From the NCBI GenBank assembly GCA_023430065.1, contig JAEZCG010000069.1, positions 1-17,013 of the forward strand: a stretch of DNA of 17,013 bases, given 5' to 3'. Source of the DNA: Pseudomonadota bacterium. GTDB lineage: Bacteria; Pseudomonadota; Gammaproteobacteria; Burkholderiales; SHXO01. This document shows positions 1-6,591 of this stretch, piece after piece. The position numbers were made by a program, and so were the translations under genes. A model generated the notes under the pieces. That model did not search any database. It was not told the origin of the DNA and saw only the letters and a program-made list of their open reading frames with translations. The first letter of the stretch is position 1. Each line of letters opens with the position of its first letter.

Positions 1-152
1 CCGGTACCGCCGCTAGCCTCACCCGGGCCGGCATCGACTACGAGCTGCGCAAGACGCCGGACGGCAGGCAGTGGCAGATGTTCTGCTTCGATCCCAGCGG
101 CGCACGCGTGGAGATCGATTTCGACGCAGCCGAGCCGGGCCCCGCCGGCTAG
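1..152 (+). CDS. VOC (glyoxalase/bleomycin-resistance fold) protein, C-terminal fragment
   Basis: Only the last 49 codons are in the window, read from position 3 and ending at a TAG at 150-152. The fragment contains WQMFCFDPSGARVEIDF, which matches the final beta strand of vicinal-oxygen-chelate domains (phe-DP-x-G-x-x-x-E-hydrophobic-phe), where the Glu is usually a metal ligand. The family covers metal-dependent lyases, dioxygenases and resistance proteins, so the substrate cannot be named from this piece. The gene converges on the minus-strand hypothetical ending at 241. Family assignment rests on one short motif. Confidence 0.65.
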   Translation, partial: GTAASLTRAGIDYELRKTPDGRQWQMFCFDPSGARVEIDFDAAEPGPAG

Positions 153-181
153 GCGAGCATGTCGGCGCAACTTGCCGGGCC

Positions 182-213
182 GCGGCGCTTGCGCCGCAGC
201 ACGCGCAGCGTGC
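182..213. terminator. two adjacent GC-rich hairpins between convergent genes
   Basis: GCGGCGC-tt-GCGCCGC at 182-197 is a perfect inverted repeat, and GCACGC-gca-GCGTGC at 199-213 is a second one directly behind it. They lie in the 88-bp gap between two convergent stop codons (152 and 241). Neither is followed by a T-tract on either strand, so a classical intrinsic terminator is not shown. A bidirectional pause or mRNA 3'-end stabiliser is the more cautious reading. Confidence 0.3.
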
Positions 214-240
214 CGGGGACAGCCTGATATCGGGTGCTTC

Positions 241-624
241 TCAGTCCTGTCCAGGGGAACTCGGTTCCCTGGGCGGAGACATCGGCGGGCTCGACGGGCT
301 TGGCGAATCGGCCTTGCGCCGGGCAGCGCGTTCCCATTCCTCGCCGCGCTCGCGCTGATAGTGCTGCAGCCACAGTTCGACGTTGCCCTCCTGCACCACT
401 TCGGCGGCGTCGGGCCGGTGTTCCGGCGGAGGGCCGGCCGGCTCGCTCGCCCACCCGGACGCGGAGGAGCAGCACACGAGGCACACCGCCCACAGACCGT
501 GGCGCAGTGTGCTCGAACGTTTGCGCGCAGGCAGCACGACGGGCGGCCGGATCCCGGCACCTCGATCGACGCGCGGCCAAGCGCTGGCTTGGCTGGCACC
601 ACCCGAACGGTACGGCCGCGGCAT
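241..624 (-). CDS. small exported hypothetical protein, Pro/Ser-rich tail
   Basis: 127 codons. The ATG at 624 has a strong Shine-Dalgarno sequence (GGGAGG, six bases upstream), which decides this start over longer in-frame options. The protein has a long basic N-region (about 41 residues), a hydrophobic stretch at about 43-59 that includes three cysteines, and an ASGWAS-like signal-peptidase site, suggesting export. The mature part has a short charged helix around residues 80-105 (ELWLQHYQRERGEEW) and ends in a Pro/Ser-rich tail. I do not recognise a family. The gene is transcribed away from the M48 peptidase gene and converges on the VOC gene. The strong RBS and in-frame export signal support a real gene; the function is unknown. 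Confidence 0.6.
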   Translation of the reverse strand: MPRPYRSGGASQASAWPRVDRGAGIRPPVVLPARKRSSTLRHGLWAVCLVCCSSASGWASEPAGPPPEHRPDAAEVVQEGNVELWLQHYQRERGEEWERAARRKADSPSPSSPPMSPPREPSSPGQD

Positions 625-650
625 CGAAAACCTCCCGAACGATTCCGCGC

Positions 651-656
651 AGTGTA
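651..656 (-). promoter_or_regulatory. candidate -10 box for the 127-aa hypothetical
   Basis: On the minus strand this reads TACACT in a gcTACACTgc context, placing transcription start about 20 bases before the ATG at 624. No good -35 hexamer is visible 16-18 bases upstream. Supported only by match and position. Confidence 0.3.
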
Positions 657-761
657 GCAGGCGACCGCTCCTGCCCCGGTTCGGCACGCCCGCTGCTAAG
701 GGCCTCGAAGGCAGGTAGCCGGATTGCATGACGGCGGGCGGTCCCGATACGACCTGCTCGC

Positions 762-767
762 TATACT
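762..767 (+). promoter_or_regulatory. candidate -10 box for the M48 peptidase gene
   Basis: TATACT (5/6 to consensus) in a gcTATACTgg context. Transcription would begin near 774, giving a leader of about 25 bases before the ATG at 799 that includes the GGAG Shine-Dalgarno at 786-789. No convincing -35 is visible. The position argues against the upstream in-frame ATG at 775 as the true start. Confidence 0.4.
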
Positions 768-798
768 GGTGCACATGACGAACTTGGAGACCGAATCG

Positions 799-1671
799 AT
801 GATCCCGTTACGACTGGCCGGGCTTCTGCTCCTAGCCGCTGCATTGACGGCGTGCGCCAGTGCGCCGGTCACCGGCCGCAGCCAGTTCATGCTCGTTTCC
901 GAGGGCGACGCCATCAGTGCATCGACCCAGGCTTATACCGAAGTGCTGAAGAAGGAGGCCGGCAAGATCGACCACGGATCCGCGTTGGAGCGCCGTGTCG
1001 AGGAGATCACCGGCAGGCTCGTCGCACAGGCCGTCAAGTTCCGGCCGGAGACCGCACAGTGGAAGTGGGAAGTGGTCGTGATCGACGAACCGGACACCTT
1101 GAACGCGTGGGCAATGGCCGGCGGCAAGATGGCCATCTATACCGGCATCATTCAGAAGCTGAACCTGAGCGACGACGAGATCGCGCAGATCATGGGGCAT
1201 GAGATCGCGCACGCCCTGGCCAAACACACCGCCGAGCGCATGTCGGTTGCGGTTGCGCAACAACTGGGTCTGCAGGTGGCGAGCACCTTTCTCGGGACGG
1301 GTTCGCTGACCAGCCAGATGGCGATGCAGGCTGCCGCCATCGCTACCACGGTCGGCGTGCAGCTGCCCAACAGCCGTAAGCAGGAATCGGAAGCCGACCG
1401 CATCGGCATCGAACTGGCAGCGCGTGCAGGCTACAACCCCAAGGCGGCACCGGCGCTATGGGAAAAGATGGTGGCCGCGACCGGGCAAAAGGGCAAGTCG
1501 GACTGGCTCAGCACGCACCCGGCGGGGGAGCGTCGCATCGAATCGCTGTCCGAACTGGTGCCCGAGATGATGCCTTACTACGAGGACAAGTCTCCGCGGC
1601 CCACCCATCCGGTCGCGCTGCTTCGTGGGACGCACCAGGACGTTCTCGCGGGGCTGAGCCTCAGGCACTGA
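799..1671 (+). CDS. M48-family zinc metallopeptidase, lipoprotein
   Basis: A 290-residue peptidase of the M48C (LoiP/BepA-like) type, which acts in the periplasm on misfolded or unassembled envelope proteins. The start at 799 has GGAG nine bases upstream and gives a clean lipoprotein signal (LLAAALTAC, Cys19). Two in-frame ATGs further upstream (724, 775) would only add a non-signal extension. The catalytic HEIAH motif is at 134-138, the third zinc ligand lies in ESEAD (Glu198), and the conserved STHP His is at about 240; all are intact, so the enzyme should be active. Unlike BepA there is no C-terminal TPR region, so it is the short single-domain form. It is likely monocistronic. Substrate unknown; family assignment is secure. 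Confidence 0.92.
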   Translation: MIPLRLAGLLLLAAALTACASAPVTGRSQFMLVSEGDAISASTQAYTEVLKKEAGKIDHGSALERRVEEITGRLVAQAVKFRPETAQWKWEVVVIDEPDTLNAWAMAGGKMAIYTGIIQKLNLSDDEIAQIMGHEIAHALAKHTAERMSVAVAQQLGLQVASTFLGTGSLTSQMAMQAAAIATTVGVQLPNSRKQESEADRIGIELAARAGYNPKAAPALWEKMVAATGQKGKSDWLSTHPAGERRIESLSELVPEMMPYYEDKSPRPTHPVALLRGTHQDVLAGLSLRH

Positions 1672-1933
1672 TCGCGCGCTGCGGCGCCTGATGAATCAAG
1701 GGCTCCACGAAGGCCCCTGTCTACGTGGATGAGGTGTGGATAAGCTTGTGCACAACCGCACGCCGGGGTCCGCAAGGCTCGACCGGGCCCTGCCCATCAG
1801 GACGTCGCCGAGCGCCCGGGCCTGGACGAAATTCTTACCCCGCACAGGCAGTTGGCTTCTATCGCGGCGCGCGCCGTATGACTGCCTCACCACCTCACAA
1901 ATCACTTCATAATATGTGCATAACCGGTGAGAT
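1672..1933. other. 262-bp convergent intergenic region
   Basis: I see no credible gene in the gap between the convergent stop codons at 1671 and 1934. It holds a DnaA-box-like 9-mer and a 10-bp palindrome (1735-1755, listed separately), a 12-bp GC palindrome CGGCGCGCGCCG at 1865-1876, and an AT-rich patch at about 1895-1940 that contrasts with the GC-rich surroundings. No hairpin plus T-tract terminator was found for either flanking gene. Confidence 0.5.
1735..1755. promoter_or_regulatory. DnaA-box-like site next to a 10-bp palindrome
   Basis: TGTGGATAA at 1735-1743 is the exact reverse complement of the DnaA consensus TTATCCACA. Two bases later TTGTGCACAA (1746-1755) is a perfect palindrome and itself resembles a degenerate DnaA box on both strands. 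A weaker GTGGATG lies just upstream at about 1725-1731. Only one exact box is present and there is no dnaA, dnaN or gyrB gene here, so this is not evidence of an origin. Confidence 0.4.
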
Positions 1934-2191
1934 TTATATGGATTTCTCGATCGCTTCCGATCTGTTCGCGGCAGCCGATGCCCACCCCCGCTCGTAGCAG
2001 TAGGCGTCCAGGCGCCATTGCTTCATGAGGTCGAGCGCCAAGCCGAAATCGCCATAATTGAGCCGATACAGTCGAGAGAGGTCGAACGGTTCGCCCGTGT
2101 CCAGGCTGTGGATCAGCAATCGGAGCGTTTCCGATTCCGGAAGCGCACGATTGCCATGAATCTTGTGCAGTGCGACCTGCAACGCGTCCAT
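1934..2191 (-). CDS. small hypothetical protein (85 aa), probably cytoplasmic
   Basis: An 85-residue, leucine- and arginine-rich, mostly helical protein with no signal peptide and no membrane segment. The ATG at 2191 is preceded by a GGGGGAGG run ending three bases before the start. Its composition (LRLLIHSLDTGEPFDLSRLY, then an NYGDF and a YCYERGW segment) looks like a folded, selected protein and not a shadow frame. I do not recognise a named domain or function. It lies downstream of the secretion operon, in the same direction and 160 bp away, with a candidate promoter of its own and a tandem repeat in its leader, so it is probably a separate transcript. Confidence 0.65.
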   Translation of the reverse strand: MDALQVALHKIHGNRALPESETLRLLIHSLDTGEPFDLSRLYRLNYGDFGLALDLMKQWRLDAYCYERGWASAAANRSEAIEKSI

Positions 2192-2198
2192 GCGCCTC

Positions 2199-2230
2199 CC
2201 CCTGTGCGATCTGGCCCCTGTGCGATCAGG
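2199..2230 (-). repeat. two tandem 16-bp repeats in the leader of the 85-aa gene
   Basis: On the plus strand CCCCTGTGCGATCtGG (2199-2214) is followed directly by CCCCTGTGCGATCaGG (2215-2230), identical at 15 of 16 positions. On the coding strand the start-proximal copy feeds its GGGG into the GGGGGAGG Shine-Dalgarno of the gene starting at 2191. The repeat could be a duplicated protein- or RNA-binding site, or a chance slippage duplication. Confidence 0.6.
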
Positions 2231-2240
2231 TTCGGCCTGC

Positions 2241-2270
2241 AGGCTAGCGACCGCACCGGTTAGCAGTCAA
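2241..2270 (-). promoter_or_regulatory. candidate sigma-70 promoter for the 85-aa gene
   Basis: On the minus strand TTGACT (5/6, at 2265-2270) and TAGCCT (3/6, at 2241-2246) are separated by 18 bases. Transcription would begin near 2234, so the leader would consist almost entirely of the two 16-bp repeats. The -10 is weak. Confidence 0.3.
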
Positions 2271-2351
2271 CTACGCGCCCATGCAGCGCTGCTGCGGCTC
2301 TCGGAGGGGCTAGACGGAAACCGGCGCCAGGCGTCGCGTTCCGCGCGCTGG

Positions 2352-2921
2352 TCAGGGCTCGGTCGCCTGGGTGTTCGGTTCGTCGACGGGCGGCAGCGGA
2401 TCGGCGCCAGGCTGCAGCGTGGATGGTTCGTCGCCGTTCACATCCGGCGTGGCTTCCGCGGGGACCGCGAAGATCCATTGCTCGTAGGTCTGCGCGTCGT
2501 CCGCGATGCCCAGCTCGGGATCGAGCGTCGTCTTGAGTGGCTTGCCCCGCGCGAGGCTGTGCACGCCGATGATCGCATCGCCGGCCTTCACCAGCCCCCA
2601 TTCCGGCTCGCCCGTGAGCGGGTCCGCATAGATCCTGCGCAGATGGCGTTTCAAGAACGGGAAACGCGGATCGAGCACGAGATCCTCCAGGCGCTGCGGG
2701 TACTGCTGCCCGCCCGGCGAGCTGAGTGCGTAGCTGCGGATCGCCTGGCGCATCTCCCGACCGATGTGCAGCAGTTCCTCCTCCTTGTCGCGGCGGCTCG
2801 CCGTCGACCACACCTGCGCAGCGCTGGCGAGCGCGAGGCCGCTCACCGCCACGATCAGCAGCAGGGCAATCAGCGCGAAGCCGGACTGCCGGCGTGCGTG
2901 CACGCGTTCACCACTGCGCAT
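2352..2921 (-). CDS. minor pseudopilin lacking Glu5 (tip-type), last gene of the secretion operon
   Basis: 189 residues. The start at 2921 is supported by GGGAG five bases upstream and overlaps the previous gene by 14 bp. A prepilin leader ends RRQSG, followed by FALIALLLIVAVSGLALA, so the cut is predicted after Gly14. Position 5 of the mature protein is Ala, where major (pseudo)pilins carry Glu. GspK-type tip pseudopilins also lack it, which suggests a role capping the filament. The body has the helical segment typical of PulG-like proteins and a YADPLTGEPEWGLV stretch; the C-terminal 40 residues are acidic and Pro-rich. It is longer than the two pseudopilins before it. Assignment to the pseudopilin superfamily is firm; the tip role is inference. 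Confidence 0.85.
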   Translation of the reverse strand: MRSGERVHARRQSGFALIALLLIVAVSGLALASAAQVWSTASRRDKEEELLHIGREMRQAIRSYALSSPGGQQYPQRLEDLVLDPRFPFLKRHLRRIYADPLTGEPEWGLVKAGDAIIGVHSLARGKPLKTTLDPELGIADDAQTYEQWIFAVPAEATPDVNGDEPSTLQPGADPLPPVDEPNTQATEP

Positions 2922-3300
2922 ACGGGCTCCCGTCCCGGCCGGCACCCTCCGCGCCGCTGCGCACGTCGTACAACTCGCCCTTGACATCGGCATCTGCCGG
3001 GGGTGCGACGCTGCGCCAGGAGGTCGCGCTCTCGGTCAGCGGATCGACCGGCACGGCGCGCAGGTAGCGTTCGGCCACGAGCTCCTCGAGCGAGGCGGGA
3101 TAGCGGCCCTTGTCGCCGTAGAACTTGTCGATCGCATCGCGCATCACGTGAAGATCCTGCCTGAGCGTCGCCTCCCTGGCCCGCTCGATGTGTGCGAAGT
3201 AGCGCGGGACGGCGAGCGAGACCAGCAGCGCAAGGATGGCGAACACCACGATCAGTTCGATCAGGGTGAAGCCGTGCGCAGGCGTCTTGCGCGTCACCAT
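2908..3300 (-). CDS. pseudopilin, PulG/GspG-like minor subunit
   Basis: 130 residues. The prepilin motif PAHG/FTLIELIVVFAILALLV gives cleavage after Gly10 and keeps Glu at mature position 5. Downstream, RYFAHIERAREATLRQDL continues the long N-terminal helix, followed by a GRYPASLEELV segment and a VDPLTESATSW loop characteristic of PulG-like pseudopilins. The ATG at 3300 overlaps the previous stop (ATGGTGA) and has no clear Shine-Dalgarno, so translation is probably coupled to the upstream pseudopilin. It ends in PYAQW, echoing the PYRQW ending of its neighbour, consistent with duplication. Expected to be an inner-membrane precursor processed by a prepilin peptidase encoded elsewhere. Confidence 0.88.
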   Translation of the reverse strand: MVTRKTPAHGFTLIELIVVFAILALLVSLAVPRYFAHIERAREATLRQDLHVMRDAIDKFYGDKGRYPASLEELVAERYLRAVPVDPLTESATSWRSVAPPADADVKGELYDVRSGAEGAGRDGSPYAQW

Positions 3301-3776
3301 TGCCGGTAGGGCACGCCGTTGAGGCCGATCTTCTGCGATTGCGAATGGACGTCGAAGACGTCGTCGCCTTCGCGCGGATCGTCGGGCGGACTCTCGTAGC
3401 TGCGCAGACCCCAGGTCTTCTCGGCCGGCACCGAGGCGTCGTCGAAGAAGGGATCGCGCGGAATGCGCCGCAGGAAATAGATGACCTTGCCGTCGGTGGA
3501 CCGCGCATCCTTCACGCCCTCGACCAGCACGCTCAGCTCGGACGGATAGCCGGAGGCGTCGGCCTTCTTCTCGATGCGCCCCTCGTCGGCCGCCTTCTTG
3601 TAGGCGTCGATACCGGTGCGCAGCGTGCGCAGCGCGGTGCGCAGTTCCTGTTCCTTGCCGCGCTGGGCCGCGAGCTGCGCGAGCGGCAGCAATCCCGTCG
3701 CCAGGATGCCGAGTATGGCAACCGCCACCACCAGCTCGATCAGGGTGAAACCGCGCAGCGTGCGGTGCCGTGCCAC
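3294..3776 (-). CDS. pseudopilin, PulG-like minor subunit
   Basis: 160 residues from a GTG at 3776, with AGGA six bases upstream overlapping the end of the secretin gene. The prepilin motif is LRG/FTLIELVVAVAILGILA, with cleavage after Gly9 and Glu5 retained. The helix continues through QRGKEQELRTALRTLRTGID, then a variable loop and IPRDPFFDDASVPAEKTWGL, matching the conserved D-P-x-W-like region of PulG proteins. The C terminus is PYRQW. It begins eight bases after the secretin stop and overlaps the next pseudopilin by 7 bp, so the three pilin-like genes form a translationally coupled set. Which of the H/I/J positions it fills cannot be said. Confidence 0.87.
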   Translation of the reverse strand: MARHRTLRGFTLIELVVAVAILGILATGLLPLAQLAAQRGKEQELRTALRTLRTGIDAYKKAADEGRIEKKADASGYPSELSVLVEGVKDARSTDGKVIYFLRRIPRDPFFDDASVPAEKTWGLRSYESPPDDPREGDDVFDVHSQSQKIGLNGVPYRQW

Positions 3777-3784
3777 GGTGCGTC

Positions 3785-6046
3785 CTATCTCACCGTGATC
3801 TCGATCGCTTCCGGCGCGCTGACCGCGACCGGACTGCCATCGGCATCCGCTCCCACCACGTTCTCCGCACGCAGCTGGGCGCGGCCGCCGGCGAGCAACA
3901 CGCGAAAGCGCACGGCAGTCGAACCCTCGATGCGCACCGGCACGCGTCCCGGTGACGCACCGTTGGCGCCGACCGCCTCGAGCTGCAGCGGGTCGAAGAC
4001 GAGGTCGGCCGTCGCACGCTCGGCCGACGATCCCGGCGGTAGCGACAGCGATACCACGATGTCGCTGCCGCCGCGTGCCGACTGCGGCGCCGCCATGACC
4101 AGGGTGGACGGCCCGGTCGCGCCGGCGCGCGCGACCACGTCTCCCCTCGAGGCCGCCTGACCGCGCTCGGCGGTCGCATCGACATCGCGCTCAGGCGGGG
4201 AGCCGACCGCAGGGGGAGGCAAGGGGCTGGGGATCGGACCGGCGGGCGTCACGCTCGCGCCGCTCGGTGCGATCGCCACCGCGCCGCCGTTGCTCGGTGC
4301 GATGCGCACCGGAGCCGTGCCGATCGCTGCGTCGGTGCCCACCGGGGTGCTGCTCACCGCCAGATGCGAATATTCGAGGCTGCGCACGATGCGCGGCGTG
4401 ATGAGCAGAACGATCTCGGTCTTGCGCCGATCGTCGGATTCGCTGCGGAACAGGCGTCCGAGGACCGGGAAGTCGCCCAGACCCGGCACCTTGCGCGCGG
4501 TGCGGCGGTCCTCGTCGCTGATCAGCCCGGCCAGAATCTGCGTCTCGCCGTCCTTGAGCTGCAGGGTCGTGGCGGTGTTGCGCGTACCCAGTTCGTAGGC
4601 GCGCGTGCCGCCCTCGAGATCGAGGGTCTCGGTGATGTTGCTCACCTCCAGCCCGACCTTGATGGCGACCTCGTCGCGCAGGTAGATGTTGGGTTCGACA
4701 TCCAGCTTGAGACCGACATCCAGGTAACTCACCGAGGACGACACGCCGACGTTCGCCGTGGAGGTGGTCGTGACCACCGGCACGCGATCGCCGATGTGCA
4801 CCTTGGCCTTCTCACGGTTCTTCACGCGGATGCGCGGGTTGGCGAGCAGACGCACATCGCTGTCGCGCGCGCGCAGGTCGATCACGGCAATCGGGTTCAC
4901 CGTGAACGCCTTGAGACGGTCGTCGCCGAGCACGAAGTTCGCGGCGTCGGCCGCCGGATTGCCCAGCGCGACGGCTTCGGGATAGCGGATGCCGAGCTCC
5001 TGCAGACGGCTGGAAGCGATCTCCAGCACTTCCACCTCGAGCATCACCTCCGGTTCGGCCAGGTCCATCGTACGGACCAGGTTGGCGATCAGGCGCACCG
5101 CGTCCGGGGTGTCCTTCACCACCATCAAGTTGAGCTTCTCGTCGATGAACACGTCCGGCGTCTTCACCATGCCCTTGACCAGATTGAGCGCCTGCTTCAC
5201 GTCGGCATTGGCGAGATAGAAGCTGCGTACGACCAGTTCCTTGTATTCCTTCTGCTTCGCCGGCGTGTTGGGATAGATCAGCACGGTCTTCTCGTTGAGC
5301 AGCTTGCGTTCGAGCTGGTTGGTCATGAGGATCAGCTTGACCACGTCATCGAGCGAGGTGTCGCGCACGAAGATGTTGATGCGCGTGTCGGAGCGCACAT
5401 CGCGGTCGAACACGAAGTTGATTCCGGCCGAACGCGAGATCACCTCGAACACCGACTTCAGGCTGGCATCGCGGAACTCCAGGGTGATCGGCTGCGCGAA
5501 TGCACCGGTCAGCGCCGGCGCTGGCGCCGGCTGCATCTGCAGGTCGGCCTGCAGGTCGGCGATGCGATTGAGCAGCTCGCGCGCCTCGCGCTGCCCGGGA
5601 TTGCGCGCGAGCAGTTCGCGCAGGTGCTTCTCGGCCGGTTCCAGACGGCCCGCGGCGATGTCCTCGCGCGCCTGGCGCACCACCTCGGCCTGCTGTGCGA
5701 TCGCCTGGAGGGCGGCTATTCCGGCCTGCGCCCGGGCATTCTCCGGATCGTGCTTGAGTGCGCGTTCGTATGACACGCGCGCCGTATCGTAGCGCTGCGC
5801 ACTGCGCTGCAGATCGCCTTCCGCAACGAACCGGTTGACCACGAGCGCACGCTCGCGCTCGTAGAGCTGGCGATAACGTGCATTGTCCGGGTGGTCGCGC
5901 GCGGCCTGCTCGAGCTGCACCAGCGCCTGCTCGGGATCGCCACGCAGCATCTCCTGGCGGATGCGCTCGTCGTGCGACAGGGTCGCGCAACCGGCCAGCG
6001 CGAGACATACGACGGCCGGCAGTGCGGCGCGGCGACGGACCGTCAT
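3785..6046 (-). CDS. gspD: secretin lipoprotein with TPR-like N-terminus and cohesin-like C-terminus
   Basis: 753 residues from the ATG at 6046 (ATGA overlap with the previous stop). This start gives a lipoprotein signal ending CLALAGC (Cys20), so the longer open frame up to 6649 is not used. Order: TPR-like helical repeats (about 25-165), STN/N0 domain (about 187-258), one N1 ring-building domain (about 270-330), and the secretin barrel (about 385-556) with the signature VPGLGDFPVLGRLF (520-533). A Pro/Ala-rich linker follows (about 560-645), then an all-beta cohesin-like module (about 647-753, with DLVFDPLQLEAV). It should form the outer-membrane gate. Only one N1-like domain and the TPR front recall MshL-type secretins, not classical GspD with N1-N3. 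The symbol denotes family; mshL-like is an equally fair label. Confidence 0.9.
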   Translation of the reverse strand: MTVRRRAALPAVVCLALAGCATLSHDERIRQEMLRGDPEQALVQLEQAARDHPDNARYRQLYERERALVVNRFVAEGDLQRSAQRYDTARVSYERALKHDPENARAQAGIAALQAIAQQAEVVRQAREDIAAGRLEPAEKHLRELLARNPGQREARELLNRIADLQADLQMQPAPAPALTGAFAQPITLEFRDASLKSVFEVISRSAGINFVFDRDVRSDTRINIFVRDTSLDDVVKLILMTNQLERKLLNEKTVLIYPNTPAKQKEYKELVVRSFYLANADVKQALNLVKGMVKTPDVFIDEKLNLMVVKDTPDAVRLIANLVRTMDLAEPEVMLEVEVLEIASSRLQELGIRYPEAVALGNPAADAANFVLGDDRLKAFTVNPIAVIDLRARDSDVRLLANPRIRVKNREKAKVHIGDRVPVVTTTSTANVGVSSSVSYLDVGLKLDVEPNIYLRDEVAIKVGLEVSNITETLDLEGGTRAYELGTRNTATTLQLKDGETQILAGLISDEDRRTARKVPGLGDFPVLGRLFRSESDDRRKTEIVLLITPRIVRSLEYSHLAVSSTPVGTDAAIGTAPVRIAPSNGGAVAIAPSGASVTPAGPIPSPLPPPAVGSPPERDVDATAERGQAASRGDVVARAGATGPSTLVMAAPQSARGGSDIVVSLSLPPGSSAERATADLVFDPLQLEAVGANGASPGRVPVRIEGSTAVRFRVLLAGGRAQLRAENVVGADADGSPVAVSAPEAIEITVR

Positions 6047-6591
6047 TGCACGGCTCCCGTGGGTAAGGTCTGTTGTACGTTCAAGGGAAGATAAGTCAGC
6101 ATCAGCGTATCCGCTCCGATCTCGTCGACACGGTAGAGGTCGTCGATCACGTCTCCGACGCCCACCACCAGATTGCGATCGCCCGCGGCAAGGAAGACGG
6201 TCTTGCGCTCCGCCTCGGCGAGCTGCCCCATGTACCGAAACGGCAGTGGCGGCGGGGCCGGAGGCGCAGCAGGGACCTCGACCTGCTCCACGCGCGGCTC
6301 CTCCACGGGGGGCGGAGGTGGAGCGATCGACGCCGACGGCCGTCCGAACAGGTCTGCGCCCGCCTCGGCCGCGGGAGCGCGTTGCAGTCGCGCAAGATCC
6401 AGCGGACCCTTCGCCTCGGAGTCGGCTGTCTCGCTCACCCCGGTGGAGCGCGCAGACGGCGGCGACGGCGCGCGCGCCTGGACGGCCGGCGCGGCATCGT
6501 CCTCCAACCCGCTCGCCCAGTACACGGCCGCGAGCGTCGCAGTCAGCGCGACGATCACGGCGACGCGGCGCGCCTTCGGTTCGACGTTCAC
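6043..6591 (-). CDS. PilP/GspC-like inner-membrane protein
   Basis: 182 residues from a GTG at 6591, with GGGAG seven bases upstream and a GTGA overlap with the preceding stop. It has a short cytoplasmic N-terminus, one membrane helix (about 8-26), a disordered Pro/Ala-rich linker with a run of five prolines (about 85-116), and a C-terminal beta domain (about 117-178: PFRYMGQL, VFLAAGDRNLVVGVGD, LMLTYLPL). This layout matches the homology region of GspC and PilP, which contact the N0 domain of the secretin and link it to the inner-membrane complex. No PDZ domain follows, unlike classical GspC. It sits directly before the secretin gene, its predicted partner. Confidence 0.75.
   Translation of the reverse strand: MNVEPKARRVAVIVALTATLAAVYWASGLEDDAAPAVQARAPSPPSARSTGVSETADSEAKGPLDLARLQRAPAAEAGADLFGRPSASIAPPPPPVEEPRVEQVEVPAAPPAPPPLPFRYMGQLAEAERKTVFLAAGDRNLVVGVGDVIDDLYRVDEIGADTLMLTYLPLNVQQTLPTGAVQ

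Noticed and set aside
149..580. A 143-codon minus-strand open frame overlapping the 127-aa hypothetical
   Set aside because: Arg/Ala-rich, no ribosome site; the alternative frame starting at 624 has a strong one and a signal peptide.
1865..1876. 12-bp palindrome CGGCGCGCGCCG as a terminator
   Set aside because: Loop would be too small and there is no T-tract on either strand; such GC palindromes are common by chance in this base composition.
1680..1945. Chromosomal or plasmid origin of replication
   Set aside because: Only one exact DnaA box, no iterons and no replication gene nearby.
1725..1997. A 90-codon plus-strand open frame in the convergent gap
   Set aside because: No ribosome site, atypical composition, and it runs antisense into the end of the 85-aa gene.
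4364..5773. A 469-codon plus-strand open frame
   Set aside because: Antisense to the secretin, His/Val/Asp-rich, no start signal or known motif.
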